Positions 1 to 5,598 of a stretch of 6,028 nt of DNA are shown one piece after another. Numbering within the stretch: position 1 is the first letter of the stretch; each line of letters opens with the position of its first letter. This stretch comes from Lysobacteraceae bacterium (GTDB lineage: Bacteria; Pseudomonadota; Gammaproteobacteria; Xanthomonadales; Xanthomonadaceae): the NCBI GenBank assembly GCA_028293685.1, contig JAQGOI010000198.1:1-6028 (forward strand). Reading direction: 5' to 3'. Below the pieces are notes generated by a model. It was not told the origin of the DNA. It was given only the letters and a program-made list of their open reading frames with translations, and did no database searches. The position numbers and the translations under genes were made by a program.

Positions 1-139
1 GCAGCTTGGGATTGGCGACCGCGGACTTCGAGGCGATGGCGATATTGGCGCCATCGCGCGCTGCACGCAGCGCAATCGCGCGCCCGATGCCACGCGAGGC
101 GCCGGTGATGAACAGGGTCTTGCCGGACAGTGTGCTCAC
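1..139 (-). CDS. SDR family oxidoreductase, HSDL2-like (5' part only)
   Basis: This is the N-terminal 46 residues of a short-chain dehydrogenase/reductase that runs off the left edge of the window. The visible part is the first beta-alpha-beta of the Rossmann fold. It carries the glycine-rich NAD(P)-binding motif TGASRGIG at residues 12-19, followed by AIALRAARDGANIAIASK. This wording, with PKL at residues 44-46, resembles the hydroxysteroid-dehydrogenase-like-2 (HSDL2) branch of the SDRs. The substrate is unknown, and the catalytic Tyr-Lys pair lies outside the window. I chose the GTG at 139-137 because it is in frame with the motif and has AAGGA seven bases upstream; the nearby ATG at 143 is out of frame. 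The gene is the last visible member of the minus-strand cluster, 35 bases after the kinase-like gene. The SDR assignment is firm; the subfamily is a pattern-based judgement. Confidence 0.88.
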   Translation of the reverse strand, partial: MSTLSGKTLFITGASRGIGRAIALRAARDGANIAIASKSAVANPKL

Positions 140-146
140 GCATTGT

Positions 147-151
147 TCCTT
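147..151 (-). promoter_or_regulatory. Shine-Dalgarno sequence of the SDR gene
   Basis: AAGGA on the minus strand lies 7 bases upstream of the GTG at 139. It supports that GTG over the out-of-frame ATG at 143, which would sit only 3 bases from it. Confidence 0.65.
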
Positions 152-174
152 GGTTGAAAAATGGGTTGCAGCGG

Positions 175-837
175 TCAGGGTTTCGGGCCCTGGCCTTCGT
201 TGTCTTCCCAGTGCAACAGCTTGCGCGTCACGAAGCGATACACCGGCTTGCCGGTCGCAAACCAGGCATTGCTCAACCACCAACGGCGCTGCAGCAACCG
301 GCGCTCCACCGCTGTCAGCGCCTGCGGACAATACATGCGCTTGTGCTTGAGCAGATGACGCAGGTCCTCGCGCGCCAGCAGGCGCATCCAGCGCGCACGC
401 GGGTGACCACGCACGGCCAACTGGAAGTCGATCAAGGCCGGCCGACCGTCGGCGAGCACCAGCCAGTTGGCTTCCTTGGCCAGGTCGTTGTGCGCGACGC
501 CCCGCCGGTGCAGCGCCTGTAGCAATCGCCGTGCATCGTTGAAATACGCAATATCGCCACGCGGCGGGCACTGGTACATCGCCGCACCGGCCATGTAGCT
601 GCGATCGAGTCGACGGCCATCCCAATGCAGGAGCTGCGGCGTATCGGGCATGCCCGCAATACTGCGCAGCGCCTGCGCCTCGCGCCTCGCCAGCCACCAC
701 GCCGGCAGGCGCAGCCACAGCGGTACGTGGCGCAGATCGCGGCGTACGAATGTCCCGCCGACGTCACGCATGAGTGCGATCCGTCCGAAACTGTCGGCCT
801 TGAGTGACTGGATTTCGACGGCGTCGGCCTGCGTCAT
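175..837 (-). CDS. Small protein-kinase-like phosphotransferase (RIO/LPS-kinase-like fold)
   Basis: This predicted soluble protein of 220 residues has the core of the eukaryotic-like protein kinase fold. Numbered from the ATG at 837, it has a glycine-containing N-terminal strand (DSFGRI, about 15-20), a probable alpha-C glutamate in LARREAQAL (E53), the catalytic loop HNDLAKEAN (116-124, catalytic D118, metal-binding N124) and DFQ (137-139) in place of DFG. The basic, Trp-rich C-terminus has no membrane segment. It is smaller than a typical Ser/Thr kinase, and nearer in size and motif to RIO-like or lipopolysaccharide-kinase-like bacterial proteins. No clear beta-3 lysine is visible; VRRD at 31-34 occupies that place. 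The substrate (protein, sugar or lipid) cannot be read from the sequence. The start is uncertain: a GTG at 867 would add ten residues (MPLLLPYTVA) and cut the gap to the LON gene to 14 bases. Neither start has a good Shine-Dalgarno sequence. Confidence 0.8.
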   Translation of the reverse strand: MTQADAVEIQSLKADSFGRIALMRDVGGTFVRRDLRHVPLWLRLPAWWLARREAQALRSIAGMPDTPQLLHWDGRRLDRSYMAGAAMYQCPPRGDIAYFNDARRLLQALHRRGVAHNDLAKEANWLVLADGRPALIDFQLAVRGHPRARWMRLLAREDLRHLLKHKRMYCPQALTAVERRLLQRRWWLSNAWFATGKPVYRFVTRKLLHWEDNEGQGPKP

Positions 838-881
838 CGCAACAGTGTATGGCAGCAGCAGCGGCACATTTGGTGTGATGC

Positions 882-1454
882 CTAGGAGAGCAGCGCCACC
901 AGCTGGTCCAGCCGGTCATGCGGATCGTCCTGTTGCAATAGCGCCAGGCGTTGCTCGTCGTCCAGCGGGAGCCATTCAACCAGCCGCCAACCCACCCACG
1001 CCGAATCATCCAGGCGCGCAGGAGTGGCCTGAACACCTGCCTGTTCCAGGATGCGTTCCAGGATCAGCACGAGCACGGCGTGCTCCGGACGCACGGGATC
1101 ATCGGCATCCAGTTCGCACCATTCAATCGTTGCCAGGATCAGCCCGCTGTCGTCGACATGGCGCTGCCGGACGTGGAATCGGCGGCGACCTCGCACGCGC
1201 AACGTCGGAACGCCATCCGTACCGGAAGAAAAATCCTCGATGCGTGCTTCGGTACCAAAGGATGCGGTCAACGAATCATTGCGTGCGTGGCCGTCAACCG
1301 CCAGACAGATACCGAAGTCCGTATCTCGACGACCGCATTCGCGCACCAACTCCAACTGCGTCGATGCGACCAGACGCAACGTCAGGACGCCGCCTGGTAC
1401 GAGGACCGTGTGGTATGGCAACAGCGGCAATGTCGTCGAGGCCGCAGCGTCCAT
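882..1454 (-). CDS. Stand-alone LON substrate-binding domain protein
   Basis: This 190-residue protein consists of the N-terminal (substrate-recognition) domain of Lon protease without the AAA+ or peptidase parts. The family signature LPLLPYHTVLVPGG is at residues 9-22, followed by LTLRL. Then come FGICLAV (47-53), GTEARIEDF (67-75), GRRRFHV (89-95), and a C-terminal helical bundle with LPLDDEQRLALLQ (162-174) and DRLDQLVALL (180-189). There is no Walker motif and no Ser-Lys dyad, so it is not a protease itself. Stand-alone proteins of this family are common in proteobacteria and their role is not settled; an adaptor or substrate-binding role is inference. It starts at ATG 1454, 12 bases after the mpl stop, with no strong Shine-Dalgarno sequence, so translation may be coupled to mpl. 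It ends in TAG, just before the kinase-like gene. Confidence 0.88.
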   Translation of the reverse strand: MDAAASTTLPLLPYHTVLVPGGVLTLRLVASTQLELVRECGRRDTDFGICLAVDGHARNDSLTASFGTEARIEDFSSGTDGVPTLRVRGRRRFHVRQRHVDDSGLILATIEWCELDADDPVRPEHAVLVLILERILEQAGVQATPARLDDSAWVGWRLVEWLPLDDEQRLALLQQDDPHDRLDQLVALLS

Positions 1455-1466
1455 CGCCAGACTGGA

Positions 1467-2828
1467 TCAGCCCTGCAGTGCCGCGAGGAATCGCCTGGGC
1501 GCGTCGTCGAAGCCGCCGTTAGACATGAACACGACGTGGTCGCCAGCGCGCGCCTGCTTGCGCAGTGCCGCGATCAGCGCATCGACGTCGGCGGTCGCGA
1601 TGCCCTCGCCGCGCAAGGCTCCGATCACCTTGCCCGCGTCCCATGCGAGTTCGGGACGTTGCAGGAATACGACCATGTCGGCGGCGGCGAGCGATGGTGC
1701 AAGCGCGTCGGCGTGCGCGCCCAGCCGCATCGAATTGCTGCGCGGCTCCATCGCCGCCACGATCCGCGCGCTGCCAACGCGTGCGCGCAGTCCGCCGAGC
1801 GTGGTGGCGATGGCGGTCGGGTGATGGGCAAAGTCATCGTAGACGGTGATGCCACCCGCACTGCCGATCACTTCCATACGACGCTTGACGCTGCGGAAAT
1901 GAGACAACGCCGGCAGCACGCTGGCGACGTCGACACCGACCGCCTCGACCGCAGCAAGCGAGGCCAGCGCGTTCATGACGTTGTGGCGACCGAGCAGTGG
2001 CCAGTGCACGTCACCGATGGCGTGGCCGTCGCGTACGACCGCAAATGCACTCCCGTCTGCGTTGATCAGCTGCGCGGTCCAGCGGTAGTCGCCGCCATCC
2101 AGGCCAAAGCGCTCGACCGGCGTCCAGCAGCCCATCGCCAGCACCTGTGCCAGACGCTCGTCTTCTCCATTGACGATCAGGCGACCGCGGCGCGGAACCG
2201 TGCGCACGAAATGATGGAACTGACGCTGGATCGCTTCGACATCGGGAAAGATGTCGGCGTGGTCGTATTCGAGGTTGTTGAGGATGGCCACGAGCGGCCG
2301 GTAGTGCACGAACTTGCTGCGCTTGTCGAAGAACGCCGTGTCGTACTCGTCGGCTTCGACGACGAATTCGCGACCGCTGCCTATGCGCGCCGAACCACCG
2401 AAGTCCTCCGCAACTCCGCCGATCAGGAATCCCGGCTCGCGCCCGGCCGCCTGCAGCAGAAACGCAAGGATGCTGGTCGTGGTGGTCTTGCCGTGCGTGC
2501 CGGCGACGGCAATCGTGTCGCGCCCCGGCAGCACGCGTTCGGCCAGCCATTGCGCACCGGACGTGTACTTGCGGCCGTCATCGAGCACCTGCTCCACGGC
2601 GGCGTTGCCGCGCGAAAGCGCGTTGCCCACGACGATCTCGTCGCAGTCAGCGGAAATATTGTCCGGCGAATAGCCTTGGCGCAGGGTGATGCCCAGGTGC
2701 TCCAGCTGTGTGGACATCGGGGGGTAGACGGCCTGGTCGCTGCCTTCGACGTCGTGGCCCAGTTCGCGCGCCAGCGCGGCGACGCCGCCCATGAAGGTTC
2801 CGGCGATGCCGAGGATATGCAGTTTCAT
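1467..2828 (-). CDS. mpl: UDP-N-acetylmuramate:L-alanyl-gamma-D-glutamyl-meso-diaminopimelate ligase
   Basis: Mpl is a cytoplasmic murein-recycling ligase. It uses ATP to join recovered L-Ala-gamma-D-Glu-meso-DAP tripeptide to UDP-MurNAc, bypassing MurC, MurD and MurE. The 453 residues match the usual length (about 457 in E. coli). Visible motifs in order are the UDP-binding GIAGTFMGG (7-15), DQAVYPPMST (31-40), the ATP loop GTHGKTTTTS (110-119), EADEYD (158-163), FFDKRSKFVHY (166-176), NNLEYDHADIF (184-194), GRHNVMNALA (280-289), YDDFAHHPTAI (330-340), EPRSN (361-365) and MSNGGF (435-440). NNLEYDHADIF and FFDKRSKFVHY are nearly as in E. coli Mpl and separate it from MurC. The start at ATG 2828 gives the expected N-terminus MKLHILGI. 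It lies 9 bases after the adk stop with only a poor ribosome site, which suggests translational coupling. No frameshift or missing catalytic residue is seen. Confidence 0.97.
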   Translation of the reverse strand: MKLHILGIAGTFMGGVAALARELGHDVEGSDQAVYPPMSTQLEHLGITLRQGYSPDNISADCDEIVVGNALSRGNAAVEQVLDDGRKYTSGAQWLAERVLPGRDTIAVAGTHGKTTTTSILAFLLQAAGREPGFLIGGVAEDFGGSARIGSGREFVVEADEYDTAFFDKRSKFVHYRPLVAILNNLEYDHADIFPDVEAIQRQFHHFVRTVPRRGRLIVNGEDERLAQVLAMGCWTPVERFGLDGGDYRWTAQLINADGSAFAVVRDGHAIGDVHWPLLGRHNVMNALASLAAVEAVGVDVASVLPALSHFRSVKRRMEVIGSAGGITVYDDFAHHPTAIATTLGGLRARVGSARIVAAMEPRSNSMRLGAHADALAPSLAAADMVVFLQRPELAWDAGKVIGALRGEGIATADVDALIAALRKQARAGDHVVFMSNGGFDDAPRRFLAALQG

Positions 2829-2837
2829 CGTCGAGCG

Positions 2838-3416
2838 TCAGCCGACCTCGCGCACGGGCGCGATCGCTTCGATGATGCGCTTGAACACGTCGTCGAGCGT
2901 GCCGACGCCGTCGACCACCGTCAGCTTGCCCTGCTGCCGGTAGTAATCGACCACCGGCGCGGTCTGTTGCGCATAGATCGCCAGCCGCTTGCGCACCGAT
3001 TCGGGATTGTCATCGGCGCGGCCTTCGGCCTTGGCGCGGCCGGCTATACGCTCGACCAGCAATTCGTTGTCGACATCCAGCTGCACTGCGCAATCCATCG
3101 GCTGACCGATGCGCGCCAGCAATGCACCCAGCGCACTGGCCTGCGCCAGGTTGCGTGGGTAACCGTCGAGAATGAAACCGCCGGCTGTGTCGGCACGCGA
3201 GAGGCGCTCTTCGAGCATGCCCAGCAGGATCGCGTCCGAAACCAGGTCGCCGCGCGCCATGATCGCCTTCGCCTCCAGGCCCAACGGGCTGCCGGCGGCG
3301 ACTTCGGCGCGCAACAGGTCACCAGTCGAGATATGCGGCACCTGCAGGTAGTCCTTCAGCCGTGTGGCCTGCGTGCCTTTGCCGGAGCCCGGCGCGCCCA
3401 ACAAAACCAATCGCAT
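2838..3416 (-). CDS. adk: Adenylate kinase, short form
   Basis: Adk catalyses ATP + AMP <=> 2 ADP in the cytoplasm and sets the adenylate energy charge. The 192 residues begin MRLVLLGAPGSGKGTQ, with the P-loop GAPGSGKGT at 7-15. AMP-site motifs follow: HISTGDLLRAE (28-38), MARGDLVSD (53-61) and GFILDGYPRN (80-89). Then come ERIAGRA (122-128), DDNPESVRKRL (135-145) and DGVGTLDDV (169-177). The stretch between GRA and DDNPES is only a few residues, so the long LID domain and its zinc-type cysteines are absent. This is the short form found in Xanthomonas and some other bacteria. I chose ATG 3416 because the P-loop family starts there and GGAG lies 7 bases upstream; an in-frame extension to 3491 would add 25 residues that do not fit the family. 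It heads the minus-strand cluster and is divergent from pfp. Confidence 0.97.
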   Translation of the reverse strand: MRLVLLGAPGSGKGTQATRLKDYLQVPHISTGDLLRAEVAAGSPLGLEAKAIMARGDLVSDAILLGMLEERLSRADTAGGFILDGYPRNLAQASALGALLARIGQPMDCAVQLDVDNELLVERIAGRAKAEGRADDNPESVRKRLAIYAQQTAPVVDYYRQQGKLTVVDGVGTLDDVFKRIIEAIAPVREVG

Positions 3417-3423
3417 CGAATGA

Positions 3424-3427
3424 CTCC
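3424..3427 (-). promoter_or_regulatory. Shine-Dalgarno sequence of adk
   Basis: GGAG on the minus strand, within CTGGAGTCATTCG, lies 7 bases before ATG 3416. It fixes the adk start and argues against the 25-residue N-terminal extension that is open upstream. Confidence 0.7.
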
Positions 3428-3521
3428 AGATAGGCACGCACGGCAGGAGGCCGGCGCGTCGAAGCGGTCGCTCACTGGGGCTCGGCATCACCGGGGACTA
3501 CACTCGCCTGTGCTGTCGCGC

Positions 3522-3537
3522 CCCGCCAAACGGCGGG
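3522..3537 (+). other. Short GC hairpin in the adk-pfp spacer
   Basis: CCCGCC (3522-3527) and GGCGGG (3532-3537) are exact reverse complements around an AAAC loop. No T-run follows on either strand, so it is not a standard intrinsic terminator. It would lie in the pfp leader if transcription starts near 3510, and could otherwise be chance in GC-rich DNA. Confidence 0.4.
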
Positions 3538-3586
3538 CCAGCTTACCGCATCCAGACCGCAACCTTCCCACGGGACGCCAACCACG

Positions 3587-4843
3587 ATGACTGCTGGAAC
3601 CTTGCTGTACGCGCAATCGGGCGGTGTCACCGCCGTCATCAACGCCACCGCAGCGGCGGTGATCGAGGCAGCGCGGGCACGGCGCATCAAGGTCCTGGCC
3701 GGCCGCAACGGCATCCTTGGCGTACTGCGCGAAGACCTGATCGATACGACCAGGGAATCGGCAGCGGCAGTCCGTGCACTTGCGCAGACACCGGGCGGCG
3801 CCTTCGGCTCGTGCCGGGTCAAGCTCAAGTCGCTGGACGAGGACCGCGCCCGCTATGAGCGCCTGCTCGCGGTGTTGCGGGCGCATGACGTGCGCTGGTT
3901 TCTCTACAACGGTGGCAACGATTCGGCAGACACCGCGCTCAAGGTGTCGCAACTGGCGGCGACGTACGACTATCCGCTGACCTGCATCGGGGTGCCGAAG
4001 ACGGTCGACAACGACCTGGCGATTACCGACTGCTGCCCGGGTTTCGGATCGGCGGCCAAATACACCGCCGTATCCGTGCGCGAAGCGGCGCTCGACGTCG
4101 CCGCAATGGCCGAGACGTCGACCAAGGTTTTCGTCTACGAAGCAATGGGACGGCATGCGGGCTGGCTCGCGGCGGCCGGTGGACTGGCCGGGCAAGGTCC
4201 CGACGATGCACCGCAGGTCATCCTTTTTCCCGAGCGCGCCTACGACGAAAACGATTTCATCGACAAGGTCCAGGCGACGGTCGCGCGCGTCGGCTGGTGC
4301 GTCGTCGTTGCTAGCGAAGGCATCCGCACGGCCGATGGCAGGTTCGTTGCCGATGCTGGCGCCGGAAAGGATTCGTTCGGGCACACGCAGCTCGGCGGCG
4401 TAGCTGCGCACCTAGCCGCTCGCGTCAAGGATCGGCTGGGCATGAAGGTCCACTGGACGCTGCCCGATTACCTGCAACGCTCGGCGCGCCACATCGCGTC
4501 GAAGACCGACCTCGACCAGGCGCGCGCGGTCGGCAAAGCTGCCGTGCAATTCGCGTTGAAGGGCCTGAACGCGACGATGCCGGTGATCGTTCGCACGAGC
4601 GACCAACCGTATCGCTGGAAGATCGAAGCCGTTGCGCTGGACAAGATCGCCAATCGCGAAAAAACGATGCCGGCGGATTTCATCCGCAAGGATGGTTATG
4701 GCATCACCGCGGCCGCGCGACGCTATCTGGAGCCGTTGATCCGCGGAGAGGCTTATCCGGCGTATGCGCGCGATGGCCTGCCGAAATATGTCGCCCTGCG
4801 CAATGTGCCGGCAACAAGGACGTTGCCGGAGTGGACCGGCTGA
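3587..4843 (+). CDS. pfp: Pyrophosphate--fructose 6-phosphate 1-phosphotransferase
   Basis: Pfp reversibly phosphorylates fructose 6-phosphate to fructose 1,6-bisphosphate in the cytoplasm using pyrophosphate instead of ATP, so it can serve both glycolysis and gluconeogenesis. The 418 residues show the phosphofructokinase fold: YAQSGG (8-13), NGILG (41-45), YNGGNDS (107-113), PKTVDNDL (137-144), GFGSAAKYTA (152-161), EAMGRHAGW (185-193), SEG (243-245), the fructose-phosphate site DYLQRSARH (294-302) and the C-terminal GYGITAAARRYLEPL (370-384). Two positions mark pyrophosphate use: Asp112 where ATP enzymes have Gly (GGDGS), and Lys138 before TVDND where ATP enzymes have Gly (GTIDND). Asp141 is the expected catalytic base. 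It starts at ATG 3587, with a weak ribosome site, divergent from adk. In Xanthomonads this enzyme commonly replaces ATP-dependent PfkA; whether that holds here cannot be told from one window. Confidence 0.96.
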   Translation: MTAGTLLYAQSGGVTAVINATAAAVIEAARARRIKVLAGRNGILGVLREDLIDTTRESAAAVRALAQTPGGAFGSCRVKLKSLDEDRARYERLLAVLRAHDVRWFLYNGGNDSADTALKVSQLAATYDYPLTCIGVPKTVDNDLAITDCCPGFGSAAKYTAVSVREAALDVAAMAETSTKVFVYEAMGRHAGWLAAAGGLAGQGPDDAPQVILFPERAYDENDFIDKVQATVARVGWCVVVASEGIRTADGRFVADAGAGKDSFGHTQLGGVAAHLAARVKDRLGMKVHWTLPDYLQRSARHIASKTDLDQARAVGKAAVQFALKGLNATMPVIVRTSDQPYRWKIEAVALDKIANREKTMPADFIRKDGYGITAAARRYLEPLIRGEAYPAYARDGLPKYVALRNVPATRTLPEWTG

Positions 4844-4866
4844 GCAACTGGTACTGGTCCCTCTTG

Positions 4867-4901
4867 GCAGGCGCGCGATGACGCGATACCGTGCGCGCTG
4901 C
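4867..4901 (+). other. GC-rich hairpin between pfp and the exported-protein gene
   Basis: GCA plus GCGCGC (4867-4869 and 4871-4876, with one bulged G) can pair with GCGCGC plus TGC (4893-4901) around a 16-base loop. There is no T-run, so it is not a classical terminator. The right arm ends one base before the purine-rich ribosome site of the next gene, so the structure could influence termination, processing or translation. The function is unproven. Confidence 0.4.
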
Positions 4902-4902
4902 A

Positions 4903-4909
4903 AAGGGGA
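4903..4909 (+). promoter_or_regulatory. Shine-Dalgarno sequence of the exported-protein gene
   Basis: AAGGGGA lies 5 bases before ATG 4915. It decides the start in favour of this ATG over the in-frame GTG at 4891, whose coding extension would itself contain this ribosome site. Confidence 0.7.
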
Positions 4910-4914
4910 AACAG

Positions 4915-5592
4915 ATGACTCACGCAAGGACGCGTGCCGCGTTGTCGGCAGTGCTGTTGTTTGGCCACGCCTTTTCGTTGGCCCATGCCCAGAACACGCC
5001 TTCCCCGGGTGCCGCGGCGCCGACGACCCGGCCAGCCGAAATGACACCCTGCTGCGTTGCCACAGCGGGCACGGTGGTCGACCTCGAAACAACCGAGCCG
5101 ATCAGTTCCAGGGATCGTAAGCACGGCGACCTGTTCGGTCTTCGCTTGCACACGTCGCTGATACGCGGCGGCCTCGTCGTCATTCCGGCCGGAACCACCG
5201 GCGTCGGGGAGATCGTCCACGCGGATCGAGCACGCGGCGGCGGCAAGCCCGGAGAACTGATCCTTGCCGCCCGTTACCTACAGATCGGGGACCAGCACTT
5301 GCGCCTGCACGCATTGCGGCTGGGCGCGACCGGAAAAGACAATGCCGGAACGGCATTAGCGGTCAGCATGGCCATCGGTGTGTTCGCGCAATTCATCCAC
5401 GGCGGCGAAGTCGAAGTCCCGACCGGAACGCTGGCTCAAGCCAGGTTGCTTGACGATTTCACTCCTGCGGACGTCCGCGGCACACCGACCGTTTCCAATG
5501 CAACTGGAAGCGCCGCTCCCGCTGTCCTGGCGAACGATCCGCTGCCGCTGCAGGCAAGCCCTTCACCCACCACTGTTTCTCATCCGGAGTAA
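4915..5592 (+). CDS. Exported protein of unknown function, probable periplasmic
   Basis: I do not recognise a named family. The protein has 225 residues from ATG 4915. Residues 1-25 are a typical Sec signal peptide (basic start, hydrophobic core, AHA before a likely cut at Q26), with no lipobox cysteine. A Pro/Ala/Thr-rich stretch (about 27-43) leads to a folded core of about 46-182: vicinal cysteines (46-47), TAGTVVDLET (50-59), ISSRDRKHGDLFGLRL (63-78), VVIPAGTTGVGEIVHA (88-103), GGGKPGELILAARYL (108-122) and a hydrophobic glycine-containing segment (144-161). VPTGT (168-172) follows. The tail (about 183-225) is again Pro/Ser/Thr-rich. The order 'SS...GD.f...V...viPaGt.G.G.i' recalls beta-rich domains such as the VirB10/TrbI C-terminal domain, but that is only a resemblance. 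It follows pfp by 71 bases, and its last codons contain the ribosome site of the next exported protein, so the two are probably co-translated. Confidence 0.85.
   Translation: MTHARTRAALSAVLLFGHAFSLAHAQNTPSPGAAAPTTRPAEMTPCCVATAGTVVDLETTEPISSRDRKHGDLFGLRLHTSLIRGGLVVIPAGTTGVGEIVHADRARGGGKPGELILAARYLQIGDQHLRLHALRLGATGKDNAGTALAVSMAIGVFAQFIHGGEVEVPTGTLAQARLLDDFTPADVRGTPTVSNATGSAAPAVLANDPLPLQASPSPTTVSHPE
5341..5357 (+). repeat. Perfect inverted repeat inside the exported-protein gene
   Basis: AATGCCG (5341-5347) and CGGCATT (5351-5357) are exact reverse complements around GAA. They lie inside coding sequence over residues 143-148, with no T-run after them. It may be coincidental; it is recorded because the match is perfect and the loop short. 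Confidence 0.35.
5586..5589 (+). promoter_or_regulatory. Shine-Dalgarno sequence within the preceding stop region
   Basis: GGAG sits in the last codons of the upstream gene (stop TAA at 5590-5592), 9 bases before ATG 5599. Ribosomes ending on the first gene would finish at this site, so the two exported proteins are likely to be translationally coupled. Confidence 0.65.
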
Positions 5593-5598
5593 CGATCC

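Larger units (their letters stand above)
3417..3586. promoter_or_regulatory. Divergent intergenic region between adk and pfp
   Basis: These 170 bases separate the divergent starts of adk and pfp, so promoters for both directions should lie here, but none is convincing by eye. A weak -10-like TACACT (3499-3504) could serve pfp, but it has no good -35 box. Two near-identical octamers, CACTGGGG (3473-3480) and CACCGGGG (3489-3496), start 16 bases apart. A perfect short hairpin lies at 3522-3537. Just before pfp the only purine-rich stretch is GGGA, about a dozen bases from the ATG, so the pfp ribosome site is weak. The promoter role follows from gene orientation, not from consensus boxes. Confidence 0.5.

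Noticed and set aside
2826..2840. A possible Adk-Mpl fusion, because the two genes are in the same phase.
   Set aside because: A TGA stop ends adk in its normal position, and mpl has a complete N-terminus of its own. The shared phase is a consequence of a 9-base gap.
3417..3491. A 25-residue N-terminal extension of adenylate kinase from an upstream start at 3491.
   Set aside because: The Adk family begins at MRLVLLGAPGSGKGT, and a good GGAG ribosome site lies just before ATG 3416. The extension has no family support.
3522..3537. The short hairpin as an intrinsic terminator.
   Set aside because: There is no T-run on either strand, and both flanking genes are divergent, so no transcript needs to end here.
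951..3590. An open frame of 879 codons on the plus strand, antisense to adk, mpl and most of the LON gene, whose stop overlaps the pfp ATG as ATGA.
   Set aside because: The three minus-strand genes share one phase (their gaps are 9 and 12 bases), and this frame is codon-aligned with them. Its stops would need TTA, CTA or TCA sense codons, which are rare in GC-rich genes. The translation is low-complexity Arg/His/Gln/Asp-rich with no recognisable domain.
3488..4411. A 307-codon open frame on the minus strand opposite pfp.
   Set aside because: It is codon-aligned with pfp, has no recognisable domain, and pfp is an unambiguous conserved gene. It is a compositional shadow.
4891..4914. An eight-residue extension of the exported protein from GTG 4891.
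   Set aside because: The sequence AAGGGGA inside this stretch is a well-placed ribosome site for ATG 4915, and the signal peptide is complete without the extension.
5183..5194. The perfect 12-base palindrome TTCCGGCCGGAA.
   Set aside because: It lies in the coding sequence for the conserved-looking IPAGT stretch and consists of GC-rich Pro-Ala-Gly codons. A chance origin is sufficient.
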